NCBI GenBank assembly: GCA_947561715.1
Contig: OX387205.1
Coordinates: forward strand, 1,741,001-1,805,000
From: Ascidia mentula
Lineage: Eukaryota; Chordata; Ascidiacea; Phlebobranchia; Ascidiidae
Length of the DNA stretch: 64,000 nt
Reading direction: 5' to 3'
Shown: piece after piece, positions 13,730 to 23,868 of the stretch
How positions within the stretch are numbered: the first letter of the stretch is position 1
Layout: every line of letters begins with the position of its first letter
Program-made: the position numbers and the translations under genes
Notes under the pieces: generated by a model
Databases searched by the model: none
What the model saw: only the letters and a program-made list of their open reading frames with translations
What the model was told of the DNA's origin: nothing

Positions 13730-16366
13730 GCCATCATGAGAAGATGGTGTTAGTTGTTGGCCATTTGGGAGATAGCAGATTTGCGTGAGAGTAGAGGTCT
13801 TGTGCTTGTTCCTAAAGCTCTCAGACAGAAACGTGCACGCAGAATCGATCCAGGCCTACCATATGGAGCGTGGTGGTGGTGTTTGATTTCGCTCGGCGAA
13901 GCAAAAATGTTAAGTCGCAATAGCGCCACCTGGCGTCTTTGTCAGAATTGGTTAATGGCGATTCGAACGCCCTCTTAATTGAGTTGAATAATTGCTGGAT
14001 TTGGGGACTGATATGGGATATTAGCAAATGGTGCGCGAGCGCCAAATCAAGCACTTTTCCTCGATCGGTTGGTTGTCCACATCTTGGCTCGATCGTCGGG
14101 TTTTAGGTCGATTATTCGGCTTTTGATCCGTCGTTCGAGCCTTGATGTGGGCATCTGATCGAGGAAAAGTGCTCGATTTGGTGCTCGCGCGCCTTTTCAT
14201 CTAAAAATCTTGAATTTGGACCGACTCTGCGTTTTCAAAGAAGAAAAATCGCAAATTATGAGCAACTCTGTGTGTACGTAACCGAAAAAACGCCCCTGAA
14301 ATGGTGAAAAAAGGGAACTTGGTCGACTCTGCGTTTACGTTTTGGGCGTATTTTGAAAATATATTTTTCCTTTTTTTTCAAAAAAAATTTATGAAAAAAA
14401 AGCAACTCTGAACACCACCCAAGTGTGCAGAGTCGCTTCCTGCGTCACCAACTATTCCGCCGTTTACAGTGGTAGTTTTGCATCTATTGTCACATATCAA
14501 ACACACACGCACATACCCACAAAGAACTACACTATCGTTCCATCGCGCGATGGTCTCTAACATACTCGATAACGGTTATAGACTTACCTCGGCTTGCGCA
14601 TAATCCAGCTCTTGTTCTGCAATGCTTTCACATTTTCGTCCCAGCTCGTTTCGCTCAACCTCAATATTTGCTACTTTACCACGAAACCTCAGAGTTTCAG
14701 TTTTCTGACACCTCCTGCCAAAAACCTTAACGAGTTCCCTGCCACCAACCATTCAACTTTAAGTGAGGAAGCTCAAATACTTCACAACGTTGCGGTCAAA
14801 TCTCGTATAGGCACGTATAGCTCGTACGTACCATAGTTAGTATTAGCTCTGAGTCGGATACAAACCCTCACAACGCACGAGCGCTGTCTCTCATAGTAGG
14901 GCAGAATCGATTCTGCGTCTACCGCCACGCAATTGCTTCGCGAAAAATAACGTTTGTCAAAGCGTGCACGCAGACCCGTTCATCCAGTGCTGTAAGGGGC
15001 AAGTCGTACCGCTGCAGTAGCTCGGTTGCGCACATAGGAATAACGCAAATTACTCTGGACACTCTGGACACTCTGGACACTCTGGACACTCTGGACACTC
15101 TGGACACTCTGGACACTCTGGACACTCTGGACACTCTGGACACTCTGGACACTCTGGACACTCTGGACACTCTGGACACTCGAGTCTCCAGAGTGTCCAG
15201 AGTGTCCAGAGTCCAGAGTCCAGAGTCCAGAGTCCAGAGTCCCTTCCAGTGTCACCAACCTTTCCGCCGTTTACAGTGGCAGCTTTGCATCTATTGTCAC
15301 ATATCAAACACACACGCACGCACATACCCACAAAGAACTACACTACCGTTCCATCGCGCGATGGTCTCTAACATACTCGATAACGGTTATAGACTTACCT
15401 CAGCTTGCGCATAATCCACCTCTTGTTCTCCAACGCTTTCACATTTTCGTCCCAGCTCGTTTCGCTCAACATTATAATCAACCTCAATATTTGCTACTCT
15501 ACCACGAAACCTCAGAGTTTCAGTTTTCTGACACCTCCTGCCAAAAACCTTAACGAGTTCCCTGCCACCAACAATTCAACTTTAAGCGAGGAAGCTCAAA
15601 TACTTCACAACGTTGCGGTCAAATCTCGTATAGGCACGTATAGCTCGTACGTACCATGGTTAGTATTAGCTCTGAATCGGATATAAATCTTCACAACGCA
15701 CGAGCGCTGTCTCTCATAGTAGGGCAGAATCGATTCTGCGTCTACCGCCATGCAATTGCTTCGCGAAAAATAACGTTTGTCAAAGCGTGCACGCAGACCT
15801 GTTCATCCAGTGCTGTAAGGGGCAAGTCGTACCGCTGTAGGAGCTCGGTTGCGCACGTAAGGAATGACGCAAATTAGGGCACTGAATGCCCGTGGAAAAC
15901 TTTGGGTTGATCCGGCCCCAATGATGCGTATGTCGCTTACCCGTTTTCTGTCGCATCGGACGCGGGTTAAATGTTTGTTGGGAGTGGATTCGCAAACAGA
16001 TTTGCTGAAGACCCTCGCAGGTTTTTGTCGCAAACCAGGTAGTGAACGCAGAGTCGATCCTGGGCCATCATGAGAAGATGGTGTTACCTATTGGCTGCTG
16101 GCAGGAGGTGGCTGATTTGCCTGAGATTAGAGGTGTTATGCTTGTTTTTCCAAGCCCTGCAAGGGATACGTGTACGCAGAATCGATCCAGATCTCCTATG
16201 AGGAGCGTTGTGATGGTGTTTGATTTCGCTCGGCAAAACGATAAAGTGATGACGCAACAGCGCCACCTGGGGCCCTTGTGAGCCCCGATTTTTGGCGATT
16301 AGATTTGCTGAAGAAGCCCACAGGTTTTTGGAGAAAACCAGGCAGTGGACGCAGAGTCGACCCCTG
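13730..16366. repeat. Array unit 9, expanded to 2.6 kb
   Basis: The block from the 10-bp inverted repeat to the start of the promoter-like region is present twice (about 14425-15050 and 15240-15870). The two copies are joined by the 9-bp minisatellite at 15052-15240. The second copy continues into a normal B module. Confidence 0.9.
15052..15240. repeat. 9-bp minisatellite (ACTCTGGAC)n followed by its inverted copy
   Basis: About 14 perfect copies of ACTCTGGAC fill 15052-15180. After a short CGAGTCTCC spacer the sequence turns round: two 9-bp copies GTGTCCAGA, then five 7-bp copies GTCCAGA up to about 15240. The monomer is the arm of the 10-bp inverted repeat present once in every array unit (CTCTGGACAC/GTGTCCAGAG). 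The strand reversal would let the region fold into a long hairpin. The long VQS/SRV-type translations across it are artefacts of the 9-bp period. Confidence 0.95.
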
Positions 16367-16758
16367 GCTATCATGAGAAGATGGTGTTAGTTGTTGGCCA
16401 GGAGATAGCAGATTTGCTTGAGACTAGAGGTCTTGTGCTTGTTCCTGAAGCTCTTAGACGGAAACGTGCACGCAGAATCGATCCAGGCCTACTATATGGA
16501 GCGTGGTGGTGGTGTTTGATTTCGCTCGGCGAAACAAAAATGTTAAGTCGCAATAGCGCCACTTGGCGTCTTTGTCAGACTTGGTTAATGGCGATTCGAA
16601 CGCTCTCTTAATTGAGTTGAATAATTGCTGGATTTGGGGACTGATATGGGAAATTAGCAACTGGTGCGCGAGCACCAAATCAAGCACTTTTCCTCGATCG
16701 GTAGTCCACATTTTGGCTCGATCGTCGGTGTTTTAGGTCGATTATTCGGCATTTGATC
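16367..16758. repeat. Array unit 10, truncated
   Basis: Begins like the other A modules and stops inside the hairpin loop (after CGATTATTCGGCATTTGATCC), where unrelated sequence starts. Confidence 0.9.
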
Positions 16759-17519
16759 CACACACAAACTTATTTAGTGAGGTTAGTGCTGATTTCTTCT
16801 GAAAGATCAAACTTCTGTAAGTCTTGCCCTTCCTCAGGTTGGTTTGCACAGAACAGTAGAACATCCAACACACAAAACAACAGTTAGTGCGTGACTAAAG
16901 ACGGTTGTGATCTTATAGCAACCTGCTGGACAGTGTACATCCATGAAGTAGGAGTTTGGTAATTGAACCAATCTTTTGATTTGTTGCCTTGCCAAAATCA
17001 ATGTAGTTGCAAGTGTTGTTTAATTGTGTTCGAATATCTCGAATTTTTTTGGCTGACCGTTGCGATGATTTCTGCGCGAACTGATTGTACAAAATTGGTG
17101 AGTGCCCGTAGTTCTATTGTTTGAGCGCCTGTGATCTCAAATTTTACATTTTCAAATCTCAAGCTTTACCACTTTTTGCTCGTAAACTTTACCACCTGCG
17201 ATCTCAAGCTTTACATTTTACATACGAACCGTTTTTACCACTTTTTGCTCGTATCCCTTAGACACGCCCGATTTGGGTTTACTATTACGTTGGTTATAGG
17301 TATTGTGATCGTGAACCATTCGCCATATTGATGTAACAGCTTTAACATGCCCGCTTTCAAGCACTGTTCCAACTATACAGTATAAGACCGACGTAAACCC
17401 AACTGTCACGAACACGCGCAAATGTTTTGTGGTGTTATATAGCCGCGCGTTTAGCTTGCGCGTGTCTCTGTTGATTTATTCCCCCCCAAACTGTTTCGCC
17501 TTTTATTCGCTTTGAACTG
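16759..17519. other. Unrelated sequence between the array and a detached array fragment
   Basis: About 760 bp with no similarity to the array that I can see. It interrupts the hairpin segment, which resumes at 17520 with about 33 bp missing. It holds an internal duplication: CTCAAGCTTTACCACTTTT and TTTACCACTTTTTGCTCGTA each recur within 17155-17255. It could be an insertion or the product of a rearrangement at the array edge. No gene was seen. Confidence 0.6.
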
Positions 17520-17596
17520 TCAAGGAAAAGTGCTCGATTTGGTGCTCGCGCGCATTTTTTTTTGAAATCTCGAATTTAGACCGACTCTGCGGTTTG
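17520..17596. repeat. Detached fragment of the array unit
   Basis: Matches the right arm of the unit's hairpin (AAGGAAAAGTGCTCGATTTG...) and runs through GACCGACTCTGCG before similarity ends. Confidence 0.85.
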
Positions 17597-17982
17597 GGAA
17601 AAGTGCATAATTCTATTTTATATTCCGTCAAAATTGATGGCCGCCAACACGGTGGACAAAACTGTAATCGCACGAGGGCGACAATGAGTTAATAAACTTG
17701 GTTGTGGTCCGGTGTCGTTCCATTCTTCCTAAGGGAAAATGATGGCTTGGAGATCCTGGTGTGGCATAAAATAAACCAATTTTCACTAAACGAAGTTTAC
17801 TGAAGGATAAGAAATAATAAAAGCCATGACAAACATTCGCAAAAATCCCAATATCGTATCTGCTAACACACATGCACATCATATTATATTCATATCTTAT
17901 AATTATTTTTCGTTCAATGAAAATGAAAAAAAAATAATAATAATAATATACAAAAGTGTCAAAAGCAATGAGAAAAAAAGAG

Positions 17983-18055
17983 TGTTTCCGCCCGGGCTCG
18001 AACCGGGGACCTTTCGCGTGTGAGGCGAACGTGATAACCACTACACTACGAAAAC
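17983..18055 (-). tRNA. tRNA-Val (anticodon CAC)
   Basis: On the minus strand a 73-nt cloverleaf begins GTTTTCGTAGTGTAGTGG. The acceptor stem is GTTTTCG/CGGAAAC (one G-T pair) with discriminator A. The anticodon loop is CTCACAC, giving anticodon CAC. The T arm is CCCGGTTCGAGCCCGGG, which contains the B box. The sequence is almost the same as vertebrate tRNA-Val-CAC as I remember it. There is no intron and no encoded CCA, as expected for a eukaryotic nuclear gene. Confidence 0.95.
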
Positions 18056-19079
18056 TACAGGCGAGATGCTGAGTGAACACAGTTTTAAATTGTCTACAAG
18101 CAATTTAACCGGAACTCTCAGAGCGTCTGGTTTTGAATGTGTATTGTTGCATGTTTTTGTAGAAACGCTTATATCCAACATTTACTTGGTAAACATTATC
18201 AATATGCTTCTGCATTTCGATGTGCGTTTCGTTTTAGTTGTAAACAACTCCTTATTCTAGGAATCCTTCTTTAGCGAAAACACTGCGCCTTTTTCCAATT
18301 ACACAGATAGATACATTATTTTTTCTCAAAAAACGGTTAGCAACCTTAGTATGAAAGGTACGAAGAAAAGCAAACAAGTGTATTACTGATAGGTTCACAA
18401 ATTTAGGGCAAAATTAGCCTAATTATCGGCAATTTGAGCTTTTAAAATATATTAAATGCATTTGTATTACTTTATTATGCATAGACGTATACATTAAAAC
18501 CATACAGCAGCTGCACAACGTTTTTTTGTTTGTTTGTTATCCAAGTTAGAGGTTTGTTAGTATATCTGCAACCAATCGAAGGTAAAGAATAATCAGGTAT
18601 GTGTGAATTATGTGCAAATGCAAGAAAGTTGCGCAACATGGCTACCGTATTGTGTGTGATTTCTATTTGTTTTGACGTGTAAATAGTAAATTATTCTTTT
18701 CGCCTTGTATAAAATAACAGGTGCAATGATAAAACAGTATAGCGACATACAAAGTATTAGTGCTTGTTAAAACACAGTAATACTGGCCAATAGTTTAATT
18801 AAAATACAGCGAGACATTATCCAACTCCAAAAATGTTATTTTAGTCCTATCCTGAAAAATAAGTACAATAATATACCTAGAGTGGCATGACCGTGTTGTC
18901 AAACACAATGCAATCACAGAGCATCAGACAGAACGAAATAGGTCAATCGATAGTATAGGGCTGCAAACCAGTCACACAAATTCCTGAAGCATTTGCCTAC
19001 TACACGCTCGCAACGCTCCATCCCTCCTTACTGAACAGACTTGACCCCCTCTGCTAAAAGTAGGTCATTGTATTATTTC

Positions 19080-19323
19080 TATTCGGCGGTCGCAATGGCC
19101 GCCGACGAACCCGAGGCGCAACGATCGAGCTTTGTTTAAAGAAAGAGTAGCCCCCTCTCTTGTACAATGCTCGGAGCGCGAACGCACCTGATGCCCTCGA
19201 ACGTCGTTCACACAGACTGAAACAGTTGCATAAATTCATGTCAACTACGCCCACCAACCGTTATGAGTAATGTCTGGTTGTGGAGGCGCGGCGAAAGCCA
19301 GGAACGGCATTCGAGTTCACGTA
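19080..19323 (+). promoter_or_regulatory. CpG-rich stretch ending at a splice donor; candidate 5' exon/promoter of the downstream receptor
   Basis: This stretch is much richer in CpG than its AT-rich surroundings and ends in TTCAC|GTAAGT, a consensus donor. It holds small ATG-started frames (at 19097 and 19270). It could be an untranslated first exon spliced to the exon containing the receptor's start codon at 23869 (a possible acceptor TTTAG lies near 23841). This is inference from composition and splice signals only. Confidence 0.3.
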
Positions 19324-19339
19324 AGTTGTTTTCGGCACA

Positions 19340-22300
19340 ACTTGTCTGAGCTGGAGGTCACACTGACCTACTTTGAAGGAATGCGAACTCTTTTGGCCAC
19401 TAGGGAAAAACGTCAAATACTCAAAACCTTTTTATGCAGATGGAAATTGTCATGAATTTGTGCGTTCTTATCCTTATGGCTGTAATAGACATCTTTCCTA
19501 CGTGTGCAAATACATGTTTATTAATTACAGCATTATTTTATGAGGATTACTGGCTTAGCAAGCAAAACATTCAAATCCTAAATCCTATGAGACGAGAGTA
19601 CCGTGGGTATTTCGAAGAAAAATTAATGATCTATCGCTGGCGGAGTGATAGCATTTCATACGAATCCTTTCGCTTGAAAGTGTGCCAATTAAATCGCTCG
19701 TCGGTTATGAGTCAGGTACTCCGGGCGTTGTATCGCGCCACAATTAGCTGGAGAATGTTGTAGGTGTTTGAAAAGCTGACACAATTGCAGAGAGCCAATT
19801 TCCTGCCGGTCAATGTTCCGAATCATATTGCGGCGGAATTACTTGGGGTACAATTTTCCCATCTGTAGATAATTGGAGGATATAACTTAACAACAAATTT
19901 ATTTTGTTTATTTATCGCACGTGATCTTTACCCGATCACAGGTAAAAAAAACGTCGAATATTATTCAACTTGCTAATTCAACCCCAATTAAACATACATA
20001 CCCTCAGTGTCGCTGTCGCCCTGTTTAACGGTCGCATTTTGTCACGTCTGTACTCCAGATGAGTTCAGCCAAGTGCGCTGAGCGTCGGCCTTCTTTTTGT
20101 GTCAACGTTAAACACCGGAATCTCGACGCCGCTTGGCTGAGGCTGCCTGCTTGCTGTGTGTTTATCGTACGCCTGTTACACCGATAGCGGCGTGACCAGA
20201 TTCAGAAGCGTGCACCCTGCTTTAACGTTCGCGTATAGTAAACAGAAAAGGCTTCTGGTAAGTTAGTGTATTGTGATGGGGGGGCGTACATATGGCTGTG
20301 AACCGGTTGTGAGTCAATGGTAGACTTGCAGTGGCTTGCAGGTGTAAGTTGTTGCCAGGTTCTGGATTGTCTGGATTATTGATTCTCGCAACTAGCTTTG
20401 AATTCGAAGAATACCTACAGGCCTCGCGAAAACAAGCGACGTCACAGGCTGCAGACATATAGACAAAACAGTGCGTAGCCTTGTACATAGAGGCAGCAGT
20501 TGGTTTGAAGGCGTGTCCTGGTTTCTCACCACTGGGGTGTTCCAACTACTGCGGTTACAGCTTGTTGTATGCCTGGCAAATATGACCCGATTGTACGAAA
20601 ATAGCTCTCGTGTGTTGCCAGAGAGGCCGTGATAGGCTCATAGTACTAATTGCAATATGAAATCCTGTGGCGACGTTAGTGAGCTGGAATACTTTCGCGC
20701 CGTTAATTTGCCACGAATATTGTGGAAGTTTGTGCCAGCCTCGTTAATAAAGGTTTGACCCTTGCATGTCGTGACAACCATCTCCAGCCGTGATCGGAAC
20801 TGGACTTTGGTGGGACGCAAAGCATTAAACGGCGATAAGTATCAGCGCATATGGAGACAGTTTTAAAATAACTTCCTAAGAGCCGTGTCCTGGCAGACGC
20901 GTGACGACAAAATGAGTTGTATTCCCTGGAAAATGAGGGGACAAATGCCTTGACCCCGGCGTTTGGCCACTTGCTTAGTTTTCTTGGCAGCTATTTACGT
21001 CGCTGCCAACGGCTCATCATGCCATGTTTCTGTGTTTGATACAGCCGGTCGTTTAGTGCTGTAAACTTCAAGTGTTGAAAATTGCCAAGTTGCGTTTTGC
21101 TCGCGCACCAGTAACATAATACGCTTGTTGCGTTTTAATGGCGCTGTCGCCTGTTCCAGCGTGGTAAACGCATGCAGGTCGTAGCCACGACATTAAAGTT
21201 TAACCAGTGAACTCTTAATGCTTTCAGTGATTTTATTTTGTTGCGTAGACAATATTCGGTCTTTTGCTGTTGTAATGTTGACGTTCATTTACAAATTATG
21301 ATTATATTACGTATTTAACAGGACTTGTAAATATTGTTTGGATTCCCAATGAAAGTGCACGCCATTAGAATTGTCTCTTTATCTTTTCAGTTTGGTGAAA
21401 ATTAAAATGTTGAGTTAGTATTGAGTTTCTGTAAGCCATTAACACCACCGGTTGTTGAGCACCGTGATCATTTTCTGAACAGGCGCAGCCCTGGCGCATA
21501 AAAATGCCTTGATGTAATTTTATTCGTTAAAACAACACCGCCATTTTTTACTGAGAAATTATCATTAATTGTAACGTGCTGCCAAGCATTGATCGACCAC
21601 GCCATTTTTTGTTGACTTAAACTGACGCGGCGACCAAGTTTCTGATTTTGAAAACATTTCCTTTCGTTTCCATGCATGTTAAATGTGCGAGGACAAAATA
21701 TTTGCGCTTGGAGGGATATTGGCCAGAGTAACCGTGAATGCGCTGAGAATATAACGTAAGCCAGGTTTAAAAGTGAACAAATGGAGGAACTTACAAAGGG
21801 AAATTTGAGGTGTCAGGTGTTGGTTGGCCTGGGAAGTGAAAACGCGGAACACAGACTTGTTATCGTCAATTGCATGATGTGTGCAAGTTGTTCAGCACGA
21901 TAGAAACCGCTTAAAACCCAAAACATGTTTTTGCAACATATCAACAGAAAATGCGCCAGCCAAACTTGTTTCGAATAATGTAACTGATATACGGGAAGGA
22001 AATCGCCAGGAAAAGCGGTTTTTGCACTGGCGTTGACAAACGGCTTGATAAGTGCCGAAACAGCTTTTGTTGCAAGCATTTCTCGTTTCACAAAAAAACG
22101 TCGCGTTTTCCAAAACCGGCAGTCTATCACTTTCGCAGAAAAGCCTTTCCCTTTGTCGCGCCAAAGCAGCTTTTGACTACACCCGGTTTGTCTGTGCAGA
22201 CTGCAATATGTTATCAACGGAACAATGAAACCCGCGGCATTTGCATCACTAGCGCCCAGTTGATGAAGAAACATGCTGTGAACCGTGGTTTAACCACTGA

Positions 22301-23868
22301 TTTTCTGGCTGGGCGAATTAACCACAGTCAAAGGTTGCTACATTGATTATGTGGCTTTCTTTCTTATAAATTGGTTTGCACTAATGTGGTCAGGTACGTA
22401 CGCAAGCCCCGTTAATTCTGTTGATCAGAAAGGGTTTAAATCGGTTTGTCCACCCACTGCTTTTGGGATGCACTGGAAGACAAGAGAGAGGAATCGAAAC
22501 GGATACTCAGGTCAATTTGGTTTCTCTGCTGATATAAAAGCAACCGTAAGGTGGTTGTGGGTGGCCAGTTTGTAGATCAGAATCAAGAAGCGGTTGACGC
22601 AAGCTCATACACACGTATAGTGCATGTTTATGCAGGCCAACTCCTTCGACCTGTCTAAGGTTATAAGTGAATTTTTTGAGGATTTGGGCCGTGTGTAAAG
22701 TTATATCATCCGTGTTTAGCGTCTGGGCGTATACTAATGCGCCTGCCAATCAAAGCCAAATTAATATGCAGCACCGTCGCATGTTTCAGAATCGTATGTG
22801 TTTCAATAGCTGCTCCAGGACAATTCAATTGCAACAATGCACAGGAGTGATGTTATTCAGCACAGGGCTGCGATATATTCTATAGATATCGGAACGTTGC
22901 ACCCGTCCCTAATGCTGCACTGAGTCATTCACCCAAACACAGGGTAATGTAGGTTAGACGACCGGCGGATTATTGTTACCAACGGACAGAACGCAACTTC
23001 CGACGTGTACACCAGCAGGTAGCTCGCTTTTGTTGGTTGGTACCGTAGCAAACCCTTGTCTGGATGCAACCGAGTGCTGTGTTAAACACTAAACACGCCT
23101 TTTGCTTTTCAACGTAGTCGGTGCTTGCAGGAAGTAGGTGACCGTTCAGGCAAATTAGGCTTTAAAGATGTGCAGTTCAAAGCGTTCACAAAATGCACAT
23201 CATAGGCGAGATGCAAAAGAATGCGCACCAAATTCATTGAAAGAATTCTGGCTTTCATTCTTTTTTTTTTATTCTTCCCTTTTCAAATGTTTCTTGTTGC
23301 TGTCTGAAAACTGCACAGGACGGAGACTCGATGAGCAGCGACAACCCAGGAAATAATTCTTACATCCGCCCCGGCGTTACAGCCAGCCACATTATGACTA
23401 CGACGATTACGTGCAACTGTCTGCCTTTTTGCTCCCAGATCAGTTGCAGGCGCGTGCTATATAATTTTTGTCATTTTTAACGAAACAGAGGAGCTCTGCA
23501 ACTTGAACTTAGGGTAACAAATATAATGCGACTGCTGCAATCGTTTTGAAACCGTTTCAAAGTTTGTGTTTCGGAGTTTTAAGAATTCTTCGCTGCAACT
23601 TAGCGAAATTCAGTTCGTTCTGATTTTAAGCATTGTCTAAATTTTAACATAACACGTTGTGTTATACGTGGATATATTTTTACCTAAAACCGTAATAAAT
23701 TCCTTGTTGGAATATATTTTTTAAAGGGCAGTGTATGATTTTTGTATTTTCTGAGCGACCAAACGCTTGTATCGGCTTTTTGACGATGTTTATTAACCGA
23801 CCAACATATTTACTCATGCTTTTCCCCATCAAGATGTTTAGGACTTCTTGCAACTTAAATATTAAAAC
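19340..23868. other. Non-coding stretch upstream of the receptor coding region
   Basis: I see no convincing exon, tRNA or transposon here. Open frames are short and none has a recognisable domain. It is probably intron and 5' flank of the nuclear receptor gene. Confidence 0.5.

Larger units (their letters stand above)
1..16758. repeat. Tandem array of ~1.5-1.8 kb higher-order repeat units
   Basis: Ten units lie head to tail, with starts recognisable at 1, 1765, 3577, 5392, 7109, 8629, 10116, 11930, 13730 and 16367 (each begins GCCATCATGAGAAGATGG; the last has one change). Spacings are 1764, 1812, 1815, 1717, 1520, 1487, 1814, 1800 and 2637 bp, and the last unit is cut off at about 16758. A full unit runs: A module, long hairpin, T-rich/A-rich tract, 10-bp inverted repeat CTCTGRACAC/GTGTCCAGAG, CA-rich tract, conserved block with a short minus-strand ORF, palindrome GCAGAATCGATTCTGC, then a B module. 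A and B are diverged copies of each other, so this is a higher-order repeat. The left edge is outside the window. No transposase, rRNA, histone or snRNA gene was recognised in it. Confidence 0.95.

Noticed and set aside
14919-15331. Long VQS/SRV/ECP-repeat translations
   Set aside because: They come from the 9-bp minisatellite, which is open in several frames at once.
1-16758. CRISPR array
   Set aside because: The units are kilobase-sized eukaryotic tandem repeats without short repeat-spacer structure.
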